From Artemisia argyi (Eukaryota > Streptophyta > Magnoliopsida > Asterales > Asteraceae): 64,000 bases of DNA. A program made the position numbers and the translations under genes. The notes under the pieces were generated by a model, which made no database searches, was not told where the DNA came from, and saw nothing but the letters and a program-made list of their open reading frames with translations. Positions 48,881 through 60,232 of the stretch are shown here, in pieces. The stretch is from NCBI GenBank assembly GCA_030686995.1, contig CM060698.1, positions 144,975,106 to 145,039,105 on the forward strand. Direction: 5' to 3'. How positions within the stretch are numbered: position 1 is the first letter of the stretch; every line of letters starts with the position of its first letter.

Positions 48881-49086
48881 ATTGGAGTTGTTATGGAGAA
48901 CAAACAAAGAAAAATAAATAAATAAATAAATAAACGTGTATAATCACATAAGCCTCTTGAATAGTCCTGCGCCAATTTTAATGATTATAATCACATAATC
49001 ACTAGCCATAATCATATATATTGCATTTAAGTAATCACATGCAATAATGAGCCTTGATGGTGTGCACTTTGCACGCTTAAATAAAG

Positions 49087-49353
49087 AGTAAACTGCAAAA
49101 AATGTCCTTAAATTTTGCCATTTTTTGCAAGAAATGTCATATTTTTTAAAAAATTGCAAGAAATGTCCTTAACCTTCGGCGTTTTTTGTGTGCTATGTCC
49201 TTGAAGGGTTACTGTAGTTGCAAATTCTTGTTTTTTGCTAACGCTCATTACAGAATCCCCGTTAGTCAAAGTTAAATGCCTGTGAAATGAGTATTTTCAC
49301 CATCGCCTAATAGAGGGACATTTTTTGCAAAAAAACATTTTTTGTAGTTTACT
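49087..49353. mobile_element. MITE with AGTAAACTGCAAAAAATG ends
   Basis: AGTAAACTGCAAAAAATG at the left is matched by CATTTTTTGTAGTTTACT at the right (one mismatch), and GCAAAAAATGTCC/GGACATTTTTTGC follows inside. No clear target duplication, so the superfamily is open. Confidence 0.6.
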
Positions 49354-50379
49354 ATTGACTTATTTCTAGTTCCCACCACCACCACACAACCACCCTTTAC
49401 CCTGCATCTTCATCTTCTCCGGTGATAAATTTTTAAACCTATTTTCCATTCTTACCCCCACCACAACCTTGATTTGGGTTTAACCCGCACGATACCTTAC
49501 CACATTCTGATAAACCAGTTTTTCGTCAGGAGCTTGTTTTAGCTTAGCACACAAATTCTATTAAGGTAAAATACCCTCTAATGCCTATTCTGATCTACCC
49601 ATAGCTGAAATAACCCTAACTATCCACCACATTCTTCTGATCTCACTCGCGCGACAAACCCATTTCCATCATTTCTCACCACTTTCTGACATCACATATT
49701 CACATCCTGATATCAATCTCAACATTCTCAGGTTAAGCTCGAAAATACACCAACACTCTCTGATTTTGCCTCATCCAATCACACTTTCACACTCTCTAAG
49801 TTGTAAAGGCTTAGCCCGTAAAACAGTATCAACCACTGATTCCCTGATCTTTTTACTCTATGTAACACACCTTTCAATCTAACCTTAGCTATTTTCTTGA
49901 TTGTCCAGGAGCACATTTTCAGTCATACTTTTTACTTTATGTAACACCATTCTCAGATCTTTATCAGACACTCGTGTTACAAACCTCAGCTGACCTGGAT
50001 CATTCATATCCCACACTCTAAACGTAATCACTTAACAACTGTGATTTCAACACAACAATAAGATCATAAACAATTTTATTTTGTTTTAATAATTTCCTAT
50101 ATCGGTTTTAAAGCATACTTGTGAAGTTTTTATTGGTTTTAAAGCATACTTGTGAAGTTTTTATCTTTCTTTTGCACCACGTTAGCTTCAATTTTCATAG
50201 CCCCTTTAAGCGCGCAAATACTTCGAGCATCAAAGCAGATAAAAAAATCTCAAAAGCATGGCAATTGCTTCTACTTCAACATTATGAGTCTCCATCGACG
50301 ATTTACTTTAAGTTTTGTATTATTGTTTTATCTTCCAATATCGAGCTTTCGTAATTTTATCGCTCAGACTGTAGGAGAG
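49354..50379. other. Intergenic, no gene; short tandem duplication
   Basis: A C/A-rich stretch without a convincing frame. GGTTTTAAAGCATACTTGTG plus AAGTTTTTAT is repeated in tandem at 50104-50133 and 50135-50164. Frames at 50121-50385 span this duplication and have no domain. Confidence 0.5.
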
Positions 50380-50506
50380 TATTAGAAGATAGACATGGCC
50401 TAAGCCTGGTACGGACTTAGGGTTCTTTAGGGTATTATATGTATCTGTAATCTATAAATACCGTATCAATAAACAATATAATCTATGGGGAATCTATAAT
50501 CCAACA
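50380..50506 (+). repeat. Possible short copia-type LTR remnant
   Basis: Preceded by the polypurine-like TGTAGGAGAG; ends TAATCCAACA; contains CTATAAATACC (TATA) and AATAAA-like AATAAAC. The start TATTAG would be a mutated TGTTAG. Only 127 bp and unpaired. Confidence 0.3.
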
Positions 50507-50539
50507 AATTGGTTTTAAGTAATTCTATGGAGGATCCAA

Positions 50540-50625
50540 GAATATATGAGAAATAACTTTAATTGTCCGCGGGCCCGAATTTGACCGTAAATATTTTTGT
50601 TTGTATTATATAACACTTGATAAAA
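50540..50625. mobile_element. Stowaway-like fragment at the truncation point of ZIP copy B
   Basis: TTTGACCGTAAATATTTTTG and TATATAACACTTGATA resemble the Stowaway-like element at 62143-62190. The fragment abuts the broken third exon of ZIP copy B near 50625. Confidence 0.4.
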
Positions 50626-51964
50626 AAACGATTACTGTTTTCTTCATCTTCTTGTATTCATCCTGTTATATCTTTATTTGGTTATAGATATGTTATATGT
50701 ATAATAATGCAAAGTTTTTATAAATTAGGTACACATTCTTATACCTGAAATATGCAACCACCAAGACCCATGCCTTCAAACAGTTGATAAAAACATAGAG
50801 CTGCAACTAATGATTTAATTGTGCATGTATCATTTGAGGCTCCAAGCCCAAGTCCTATCACTATCGAGTGAACTACTATTCCAAGTTCTAGCATCTGAAA
50901 ACCGTAATTTATAATTATTTCAGCCTATTTCTAATATGTACGTATTTATTATGAAATATATGCATAATTTACTTAAAAATAAACAGAATTTTTTTATTAC
51001 TAATCAATTATAAATTTAAAAAAACTCGCTTTATAGTAAAAATATACTAATAGAAGTTTGTGTTCGATCAATTTGGGGGTTTGTATTTTTTTATGTGTAC
51101 CACAAAGGGTTTGATACACAACAGTTTTACACTCAAAACAATTTAAAACTTCATTCTTTTAGTCTTAACCCGTTTATAGGAAATGATGATTCTAAAAACA
51201 CGATTTTTCTTTGAGTTCTCGCTATTTCTTACAAAATAAACTTATGGATTTATTTATTATAAAACAAACAACAAGTTGGATGATTAAAAAAGTTAGTCAC
51301 CCAAATTATTAACTTTTTATTTATCAAAAGTGGTTTCTAATATTAGTTAGGAATTATAAGTGAAACTAACCATGGCTACTACATGATAACGTTGAAGTTG
51401 TTGTCCTATTGTGCCCTTTTGGCTGTGATGGTGTCCATGGAGGTGCATCTCACCACTAGTTGTGATCACCGTCTCCTGGCCATTGGCCGCTAACTCACTA
51501 CTTTCAGACAACATCTCGTTTTTCTTCTTGTTGGTATACATGCTTGTAACCATCGAGTCCACCATGAGTGTGAAAATCGCTAATACCATAGCAACAAAGC
51601 TCGTGAATGGAAACTTATGCCAAGGGACATCAGACAAACAATTAGAACTCAACATGCCATATGAACCCGGTAAGACAATCATAAATGCAGTTGCCAAAAT
51701 GAAGCCAGAAGCAAAAGCTTTAATGATAACAAATAGGCTACGGTCTGGACTAAGGGCAGGGACGGATTGCGTGATTAGAGGTAAACATACCCCAATTCTA
51801 CTCGTGATCAGAATCGTGGCAATGCCGATGAACTTTAAGTCCAGAGCCTTCGATTTGTTGTTACAAGGGTTATTTGTTTCATCTTCACATTGTGACAAGG
51901 CTTTGGTACATAGAAACACCAAAAAGATTAAGAAAATTGATATCATTTTTGGATTGGAGGTCAT
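50606..51964 (-). pseudogene. ZIP transporter copy B, truncated and missing metal-site residues
   Basis: Exons at 51371-51964 and 50745-50894 match copies A and C in length and phase. The third exon keeps only about 12 codons (DEYKKMKKTVIV) from 50662, then runs into Stowaway-like sequence and stops at 50606-50608, giving about 266 aa. Membrane spans 6-8 are lost. Substitutions hit conserved metal ligands: H96 to Ile, D100 to Gly and position 103 to Gly (FMIVLPGSYGM), and H233 to Tyr in the fifth helix (FYQLFEG). D136, H207/S208 and E237 remain, as does HLHGHHH. The open exon 1 shows that decay is not old or that the frame stayed under some constraint. Transport activity is very unlikely. Confidence 0.88.
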
Positions 51965-52050
51965 GGTTAAGTAAAGAATATGTTTGAATTGTTGGATATG
52001 TTTGAATGAAGCTCGTTTGGGTTGTCATTTATAGATAACAATATAAGCTT

Positions 52051-52064
52051 GTGACATCATGTGT
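52051..52064 (-). promoter_or_regulatory. Conserved ACACATGATGTCAC promoter motif, ZIP copy B
   Basis: Identical 14-mer, 87-100 bp before the ATG of copy B, with a TATA-like TCTATAAAT next to it on the gene side. Confidence 0.5.
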
Positions 52065-52129
52065 TTTTTTAAACAAATTAATGAAGTACAACAGCTTTGT
52101 AATGTCATCAGGCCACATCTAAGTGCATC

Positions 52130-52889
52130 TTTCATGCCACTTATCAAGTATTTTAAGTGTTTTGTTCTTAAAAAATTGGTTTTTAACTAATATCTACAAA
52201 TCTATTAGGCCATCTTCAGCGTTCACACCAAACATTAAGTCAAATTTGATGTAAAGATGGAATCTTCTTATAAAAATGTTATTTTTTCTCTAATATTTAC
52301 ATCAAATATATACCCCTAACCTTTTCAGTAATATATTACTATATAACTATTTATATTTTCAGAAAAGTTGTTTCAAATACAGAGTACCCGAGTGTTGCGG
52401 CGGCGAGTATCTTTTAATAAAATATTTTGCGATGAGTGTTTTTCATTTTGTGTTTTTAGTTACACTAACATTATAAGTTGCCGATATTTTGTTAGAATAA
52501 TCTTAAGTAATACTATAAAAATAATTCATATACCTGCATGATGTTGTTTTAAAATAATTCATATACTGTACATATGTAGAGTACCACTGCCGGCCAACTA
52601 TATTTATTTGGGTTTTAATGGATTTATTGGATTTGAACCATTTTCAATAATATGTTTAAAATCTATTTCTGTTCATGGATGTGTGATTGTCAAATTGACG
52701 TTATTTGATTTTGAATTAATGGTGGGTTTTAACGTAATTGTTGAGCTTGAAACGTTATAATAATATTGTTTGTAGTTGTTTGGTGGTGGTGCATTTGTTG
52801 GTGGTAGCTGATCGACTGATTGAGGTTGTGGTTCGTTACTAATGGCGGTGGGGTGGTGATAGAAAATCGAGTTATGGTGTCGAGAATGT
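52130..52889. other. Intergenic between ZIP copies B and C
   Basis: No gene. GGCCATCTTCAGCG at about 52209 resembles a Harbinger MITE end after TTA, but no partner end was found. The minus frame 52673-52960 lacks a domain and is not called. Confidence 0.4.
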
Positions 52890-53285
52890 AAAGGTGCTTG
52901 TGTATCTAATGAAGCTAATACAATGCATGAAAACTGGAGTATTAAACAATGCAAAGACAAGGCTAAATGCGCTTACTACCCTGAGGGGACTCAATGACGC
53001 CACTTAATTAACAGATATCCAAGATAGAGACTACCGATGTGCAAAGGTTCGAGTGGTTGTGTTTCTGGCGTCAACAAGTGTAGGCCGGAATTGTAGGGAT
53101 AGGTTTTGAGATGTAAGAAGGTACAGGTGTTTGTGTATCTAATGAAGTTTGTACGGAAAGTGATAAAGAAATATAATGCTAAATTCCCTTTCTACCCTTG
53201 GCTCAAGTTATATGAGGGGACTTAATGACGTTATTTAACGGGCATTCAAGATGAGGACTACCGAAGTGTAAATGTTTTAAGATAA
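52890..53285 (+). repeat. Two diverged tandem copies of a ~230-bp unit
   Basis: GTGTATCTAATGAAG, GAGGGGACTYAATGACG, ATCCAAGAT/ATTCAAGAT and GACTACCGAWGTG occur in the same order at about 52898-53050 and 53128-53275. Origin unknown. Confidence 0.6.
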
Positions 53286-53672
53286 GGACGGTAGTAGTGA
53301 CTTCAGGGTAACCACGAACGAACTATGTAATTTACTCTTAATAGTTATCTAACTTTACGGGAAAAAACTAATAGACTAGACTTAAACCTTGCATCTTTCT
53401 CCTCTAAGTACACCTCTTATTGGATTCATTTGCGATCAAACACAACCGATATCCACTCTTACACAAGTAAATAAGGCAAAATTCTCACATTTAGTATATA
53501 TTTAGGTTGACTGAACAAGGAAATCTGAACTACTACATTTAGAACGGTGTAAAGTATGACTCGCTTCAGTTCATTACATTGACGGGGATCAAACTTATTC
53601 CTCTCAGAATATAGTTAAAAACACACACACACAAATTCTTGTATTTTTTATCGTTCCGGTGAGAAATGAAAT

Positions 53673-55129
53673 TTAAGCCCATTTTGCCATCAGAGACATC
53701 CCGCCGGCACCTAGCAGGACAGCCGCATAGGCTTTAATTTGAAGTTTAATGCTTCCCTGAAGCTTCGTACCCATGAAATCAGCCGCAAGAAGATCAACCA
53801 ATGCCATGTAAATTAGCAGTCCAGCTGATGAAGCGTTAAGTAATCCGACTGTGATCAAGGCACTCGGGCTATTCTCTTTGTATGTCTTTGACAACGCAAT
53901 CCCAAGAGCAATCCCGAATGGAGTTGTTATTGAGAAGAAAAAGACCATTATTGTCTTCTTAATCGTCTTGTATTCGGCCTGTTATATGTTTCTTTGGTTA
54001 CATGTATCTTACATTGATATAGGTAGATAAATTTATTTTTCAGATTATGTAAGAGTTGAATTTTTGTACCTGAAGAATGCAACCACCAAGACCCATGCCC
54101 TCAAACATTTGATGGAAACAAAGAGCTGCTATTAATGGTTTAATTGTGCATACATCATTTGAGGCTCCAACCCCAAGTCCGATCACTATCGAGTGAACAA
54201 CTATTCCAAGTTCTAGCACCTGAAATCCATATTTTCAAGTTATTTTTTCTACATTTAATAAGCTAAACTTGTACTTATAAAGATACGTGGCGACCAGACA
54301 TGATATTTATCCCCATAATATACTAAACCTAAAAATCACTTTAACCGAATGATAAACATTTAGATTCGGATATTAAATTATCTGAAAATCTGAATAATTT
54401 AATTATCGCAAGTTAGGATATCTACACTCAGGAAGTTGCATGACTATTCTATACAAAAAGCTCACTTGTTTTGTTAAGTTTTCAATTATAAGAAGTGTTT
54501 TCTAATTAACATATCGATTTATAACTGAAACTAACCATGGCTACGACACGATAGCGAAGAAGTTGTTGCCCTATTGCACCCTTTTGACCATGATGGTGTC
54601 CATGGAAGTGCATGCCACTACCACCTGTGACCGCAATCTCCTGATCTCCAACGACCGTCTTATCACCGCCTTCAGCCGCTATCGCGTTGTTCTTCGTGGT
54701 ATACATGCTTGTAGCCATTGAGTCCACCATGAGTGTGAAAATTGCTGATAACATAGCAACAAAGCCCGTAAAAGGAAACTTGTGCCACGGGTTATCTGCC
54801 AAACAACTAGACCTCAACATATCAAAGGAATCTGGTAAAACATGCATAAATCCAGTAGCCAAAATGATGCCTGAAGCAAAGGCTTTGACGATAACAAAGA
54901 GGCTACGGTCTGGACTAAGGGCAGGGACAGAACGCGTGATTAGAGGTAAACATACCCCAATGATGCTCGTGATGAGGATAGTGGCAATGCCAATGATCTT
55001 TAAGTTGAGAGCCTTGGATTTGTTATTACAAGGGTTATTTGTTTCATCTTCACATTGTGACAAGGCTTTGGTGCATAGAAACACCATAATGATTAAGAAA
55101 ATTGAGATCACTTTTGGATTGGAGGCCAT
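53673..55129 (-). CDS. ZIP-family metal transporter, IRT1-like, copy C (349 aa, three exons)
   Basis: Exons 54536-55129, 54070-54219, 53673-53978 with the same phase-0 GT-AG junctions as copy A. Signal peptide, H96/D100 (FMHVLPDSF), D136, His cluster [11 protein letters not shown] and FHQMFEG metal sites, and the MAKWA end are all kept; position 103 is Asp. Introns and the 3' half of exon 1 are nearly identical to copy A. The 5' half of exon 1 shares several bases with copy B instead (for example GATTAGAGGTAAACATACCCC at 54938-54958), so the gene looks like a mosaic. Its promoter has a clear TATATATA about 80 bp before the ATG. Predicted role: divalent metal (Fe/Zn/Mn) import; no substrate can be assigned. 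Confidence 0.93.
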
Positions 55130-55218
55130 GGTTGTTACTTGAAGAATATATCTTGATAATTGTTGGGATATGTTTGAGTGAGTTGAAGTTCATGGAGGTT
55201 GCTCTTATATATAAGGTC

Positions 55219-55232
55219 GTGACATCATGTGT
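55219..55232 (-). promoter_or_regulatory. Conserved ACACATGATGTCAC promoter motif, ZIP copy C
   Basis: Third identical copy, 90-103 bp before the ATG. A TATATATAAG stretch (gene-sense complement at 55206-55215) lies directly on the gene side. Confidence 0.5.
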
Positions 55233-55339
55233 TTGTATATATTAAACATGAAATGGTACAACAACTTAATTGGAATGTTAATTGGTCCAACTTCCAAGTG
55301 CATGTTCCATGACACTCTTTTAGTATACTTGTTCTTAAA

Positions 55340-56159
55340 TATTCAGTTTTTAATCTATACGGATGAGTTAGAAGGGTTTATAAGTGTTTACTGTTATCAT
55401 ATGTTTTCCTTAGTATACTTCTTATCTAAAGGTTTTTCAAGTCATAAAATTATCTATAAGTGAAGTGTATTTCCAAATATTATATAATTAGCCTCAAAGT
55501 ACCAATTCACCAAGAGATTTTTATTTTATTTTATTTTTTATTTTTATTATTTATTTATTTATTTATTTTGAAAGGCACCAATTCACCAAGAGATTATTAG
55601 GGTCGATAAGATGCTATATAGATTACTCCATAAATAAGATGTTCTATACTTTAGGATAAATGTATATTATATATTTTGGCAATAGAATACACAAAACACT
55701 ACTGTACATAACAACAAATAATTAATGTAACTGGTTATGCAGCTATGTGTGGGCAATATGCAACACAACGTTTCCGGTAATTAAGCTTTAAAAGTTGTAA
55801 GATTACTAGTACATACTTTTGTGGCATCTCAACTCCAGAAAGAATAAGCTCCACAAAGCTAGTTAAATTGGGGTTTGTTAATATAGTACATAATAAAAGC
55901 AAACATTTTGTTAGAATAATACTCTTCGAATTAAAAACTACAGTATTTTATTCACTGTATACATGAAATTGAGCAGAAATATTGCTCAAACCAGGGTGGA
56001 CCAAGGGGGCTTTTCAGACATATCCGTGAACCGTATAGGTTTATCCTACGCAAGAGTAATAGAGTTTGTCAAAAACACCAATTTCTCACAAATGCGTCTT
56101 ATCTCCTGGTTTCTGTGTTACAACAAAAACAACAGCATTGTCTACATCTAGACAACCAA
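55340..56159. other. Upstream DNA of ZIP copy C; TTTA-rich stretch, no gene
   Basis: TTTTATTTTA/TTTATTTA tract at about 55527-55568, flanked on both sides by the duplicated phrase CACCAATTCACCAAGAGATT (near 55500 and 55576), probably the target duplication of a small insertion. No gene supported. Confidence 0.5.
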
Positions 56160-56958
56160 AGAAGGCTATGAATTTGGCGAACACTTCAACCAATGTAGCG
56201 TCAGCTACTTCTAAACAAACCTACAAAAGATCGTAATGTGGTTAGTACGTCTAATGCGTTTGCTGCTCTTAATGAGATAGATGATTCTACTATGGAAAAT
56301 GTTCAACCAATTGGTAATTCCAATGCACCTATTGTTGATTTGGATGAAGGTGCTACTGTTAATGTAGCATCTAGTAGTAATGTTGCTACTAATATTGATG
56401 GAGGACACGTGAAAAACAATGAAAACATCTTTAGTTCGTCTAATGCTGCTCATTCTTCAAATAGCACACCTGATATGATTAAAGATGGAAAAAGGTTGGC
56501 AGTCCGTTTTCTATGGATGGAAATTTGGTTATTTCGGATAGTGATAGTGATGATGATGAAGTTCTTGAGGACTACAATGAAACCACAAGTTTTATGGCAT
56601 TTGACGGTTCTGAAAGTGGTAATGGAATAGGAATGAAGAGCTTATTAGAGCAGTGAAAGGGGACACCTAAGACCAAACCTTTATGATGATGATGAGTTTG
56701 ATAATTGTGGTCTAACTAATGTACAATTGAAGTTTGCTAATACATATGGCATTACTCTCTGTAGTCAGCTTAGATAGGTTGTTCTTTTTTATTTTGCATA
56801 AGTATGGCATGCCATTTCTTATGCTAGTTTAGGTCTTAAGTACTATAGATGTTTTTCGTTTGCCTTTTTGGGTTGAGGTGCGGGACTCACTCACATCCTT
56901 TGTACTTAATTATTTTTTGGGGTAATAATATTTTACCAGGAATAACCCTTTTACACCA

Positions 56959-57012
<54 letters not shown>
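56160..57012 (+). mobile_element. LINE ORF1-like fragment with 3' region and 48-bp poly(A)
   Basis: Interrupted frames encode NAFAALNEID, then an Asp/Glu-rich stretch SDSDSDDDEVLEDYNETTSF and EFDNCGLTNVQLKFAN. These resemble, from memory, the end of ORF1 in plant LINEs. A non-coding 3' part and 48 A residues (56965-57012) follow. Frames are broken several times. The absence of endonuclease and RT suggests a non-autonomous or internally deleted retrocopy. Confidence 0.45.
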
Positions 57013-57013
<1 letters not shown>

Positions 57014-57448
57014 AATCAATCTCGCTGGAGCCGGGTATGCGAGAGTTAGAATGTAGACATGTAGGTCATACCGCAACCTCAAGAAAAACCCAGGGTGAGG
57101 AGACTGCTTTCAGAAACACCTCTAACAAGTGTACTTGTGAATGTGACATTGCTCAGATATATGTGGAAGTGAGAGTTTGTGAAATTACACCGAAAGAAAC
57201 TATGTTAGCATACAGCAAATATCGTTATAAAATTTTTAGAATAACAATGACAACTGATCAAACACGAATGAGAGCATAGAATACACAAAATCATACAGAA
57301 AAAGAGCATACATAACAATAAACACATACCAACATAATTAACATAAAAGAAAGAAACATGTGCAAAGAAATTGGGCCTATTAGCAATTACAATTTATATC
57401 CTAAAGGGCTGTAAATCTTCAAGCAAAGACCACTATTTAAGCTACTAA
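57013..57448. other. Intergenic; possible SINE-like fragment
   Basis: GGGTATGCGAGAGTTAG, GGTCATACCGCAACCTC and GGGTGAGGAGACTGCTT resemble parts of plant SINEs, but no tail or duplication is seen. The frame at 57037-57279 is not supported. Confidence 0.35.
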
Positions 57449-57648
57449 GGCCTTGTTTCTTTTTTTCAAGATGGGGAAAGATGGTGGGCCCTCCCTTCCC
57501 TTAATACCCTTAATGGGGAAGACACCCAAATTTACTCTCTAGTGAGATAGACAAAATAAGGGAAAATTGTGAGCCCAAAAAGAAAAAAACCAATATTTTA
57601 TTAGATAGTGGAGATTCAGATGCAACAACAAAAAAAAGAAACATGGCC
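57449..57648. mobile_element. PIF/Harbinger (Tourist-like) MITE, 200 bp
   Basis: Ends GGCCTTGTTTCTTTTTTTC and AAAAAAAGAAACATGGCC, TSD TAA at 57446-57448 and 57649-57651. Shares CTTAATGGGGA and related inner blocks with the element at 59716-60232. Confidence 0.85.
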
Positions 57649-57651
57649 TAA

Positions 57652-58159
57652 GATCCCTTAAAAAGCATATACAAAAAACTATCTATGGTTCTCTATTCCT
57701 AAAACACCCAGTAAAAAGTTCTAGAAAGCAAAAACGCAAGGCAAATAGGTACTACGACAACTAAAAATAACCTAGAAAGCCTATACGTTCGACCTAGGCC
57801 TTTTTTGCCACCTATTATAATTTTAGCTTTAAACGAGCTAAACCTTTTGGCCACCTATTCTAATTCTAGCACTTCACGCGTTTCTATTAGACATTATGTT
57901 CTTGAAAAAAAAAACTCCTTTATTTTTATTATTTTTATAAAATGAGACTCATAACTTTTAATCATTGTAGTAACAACTAGTTATAATACCCGCGCAAGCA
58001 CTAGTTTAAAAAAAAATATTTAATGATATATTTTTATTTTTTAAAAAACAAATAATTTAATATTCTTTTTTTGTTTGATTTATGATTTTTAATTATATTT
58101 GTTTATTATTAAAGATAATCACTTAAAAAAATTAATATGTTAGTTGCATCTTATCTATA

Positions 58160-58190
<31 letters not shown>

Positions 58191-58477
58191 TATCTTCTAC
58201 TTGTATAGTATATTAACAAAACAAATTTTTAAAATTTTAAATTAAAAAATAATAATTAAAATATTAACTAATAAGGAAATATTCTTTTTTTCGAAATACG
58301 AAAGTAACCACTATTGGTTTTGTTTTATTATATAAAAGATTCTTTTCGGATATTGTTGCCCGGCCTTTTGCGTGATTTAACTTGACACGTGAGAAAGATG
58401 AGCTAGTTAATTTTAGGTTAAGCTTTATTTTTCATTTATCACTTTAGAATACACGGAGAAAATTCTTTTTGGCACAG
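57652..58477. other. Intergenic; AT microsatellite and possible Helitron end
   Basis: AATACCCGCGCAAGCACTAG at 57986-58005 resembles a mutated Helitron terminus. An (AT)n tract lies at 58156-58181. No gene. Confidence 0.4.
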
Positions 58478-58960
58478 TCGCCGAGAGGTTATTTTCAGAG
58501 CCGCGAGGGGGTCACATGGGGTGGTGTAATACAAGCGAGTCGATATTAGTTAAGCCAAGCGTTTGAAATAATTTTATGAAATAGCTTTAGTATAAATGTT
58601 GCACATTACCATTTTCTTTACTAATCGGGACCAATATGAATTTGATTCTATGACATTTGGTCTCTCTCTCTATCTTTCTAACAGAATATAAACACGAAGG
58701 TTAAATTAATAAACGTACGGCTGCAGAATTCTTTACTTATTTAATTTACTTTAATAGGGAATCAAGTTGGTAAATATATGACATATCAAATATTTTTATA
58801 ATGTAAATAATTGGAATGGTTTATAGTTAAGTATAAAAGTTATCTTTTACAAGGATTTTTATAAATAAAAGATAATGGTTGACAAAAGTAAGGCAAGCTC
58901 CGTGCTTAATTGGTACATGCATCATGTACGGTGCCACACCAACTCTCACACAGTCAACTT
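58478..58960. repeat. Duplicated flanking block X, copy 3
   Basis: Parallels 36855-37330 through TCACATGGGGTG, GATATTAGTTAAGCCAAGCG, ACGGCTGCAGAATTC, GGGAATCAAGTTGGTAAAT and AATGGTTGACAAAAGTAAGG. It lies upstream of ZIP copy C, as copy 1 lies upstream of ZIP copy A. Confidence 0.7.
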
Positions 58961-59715
58961 TTATTCATACACGTCTTTAGTCAATATTTATAAGGTTTAG
59001 TTTGGTTAGACGGAATAGAACCCAATAGAACGATAATGGAATGGAATAAACGGCATTGTAATAAAATGAACATTGCAATCAAATGAGTCATTTACTGATT
59101 TGTTGTTTTGTTCGGTTGTATAACGTAAAGACAACATGTTGTTTTGTGTGTTGTAATGCATGAATAAAATTAATATAATATAGCAAAAATAATGGATTGC
59201 ATATGAGAATGTAATGCAACAGAAATAGGAGGTGGCCATGGAATGAAAATGGTGGTTACGAACGTTATGAAATGAATTAATGAATAAGTTATTACATTTC
59301 AAAACACAAAACAATTAACACATATTCATTCTACTGCAGTGATTTATTCCATTAAAAATTCAATTCCTGCGTAACAAACATTACGTTAATGTGCGTGCAG
59401 TGATAACTTGGATCGATTTATGTTGTTCCCTTTTGAGTGAATGTAACTTAAGATAAATAAGTTAATTCACTTTTCATGTAATGTGATGCAAGTTAAAACA
59501 GTTTTGAAAACAATAATCCAAAAATCAGTTTAAACAAAATAAAGTTTAGCTTAAATTCTTATTATAAATGAATAAAAAATTACTATAATTGTTTGCGAAA
59601 TAACAATCAAAGTTGAATGACAAAGTATAGTAATCTCCGCACTTTGTTAAATATAAACCAAAATATGTGTTTAAGTAAGAACTACACTAACTCACCGAAA
59701 ATGTTTAGCGACTTA

Positions 59716-60232
59716 GGGTGTGTTTCTTTTTTTTGTTAGCTAAGGAATGCGTGAGGCCTATGTGGGACCCATGATTGTTAATGAGTCTTAAGGGGGGTGG
59801 CAACCCTTCGGCAAAAAGGGTTCGGCAGCCATTGCCGATCGGCAAACCCCATTGCCAACCATTCGGCAAGCCAAATTCGGCAGGCCTTGCGGTAGAATAC
59901 ACCGATTCGGCACAAGCAACATTCGACCGTTTGACATTAAATGAATAGGAGCATGCATTGTAATCAAACTTGAGACATGGTTGCCATTTAAAATCAATGT
60001 TTAGGCATGGTTAGGCAAAAAATGAGTTGGAACATTTTGATTGGTTGTTGGTATAAAAACTTGAGGCATGGTTAGGCAAGGTTGCCACCCCCCTAATGGG
60101 GAGAGTCTCCCTTATAACACTCACATGGGGATAGACCAAATAAGAGAAAAATGGACCCCACTTGCAAAACAAATAATATTAAATTGATGAACCTCACATT
60201 TTCTTCCACTAAAAGAAAAAAGAAACACCTCC
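59716..60232. mobile_element. PIF/Harbinger MITE, 517 bp, itself carrying another MITE
   Basis: Ends GGGTGTGTTTCTTTTTTTT and AAAAAAGAAACACCTCC, TSD TTA at 59713-59715 and 60233-60235. Without the 302-bp nested element its length is about 212 bp, close to its relative at 57449-57648. Confidence 0.8.
59792..60093. mobile_element. Nested PIF/Harbinger MITE, 302 bp
   Basis: Ends GGGGGGTGGCAACC and GGTTGCCACCCCCC, exact inverted repeats, TSD TAA at 59789-59791 and 60094-60096. TTCGGCA is repeated in the left half. The two minus-strand frames (59705-59997) are artefacts. Confidence 0.85.

Noticed and set aside
52673..52960. Minus-strand 95-codon frame with an apparent signal peptide
   Set aside because: Overlaps a diverged tandem repeat, is low-complexity after residue 25, and has no homologous motif or splice context.
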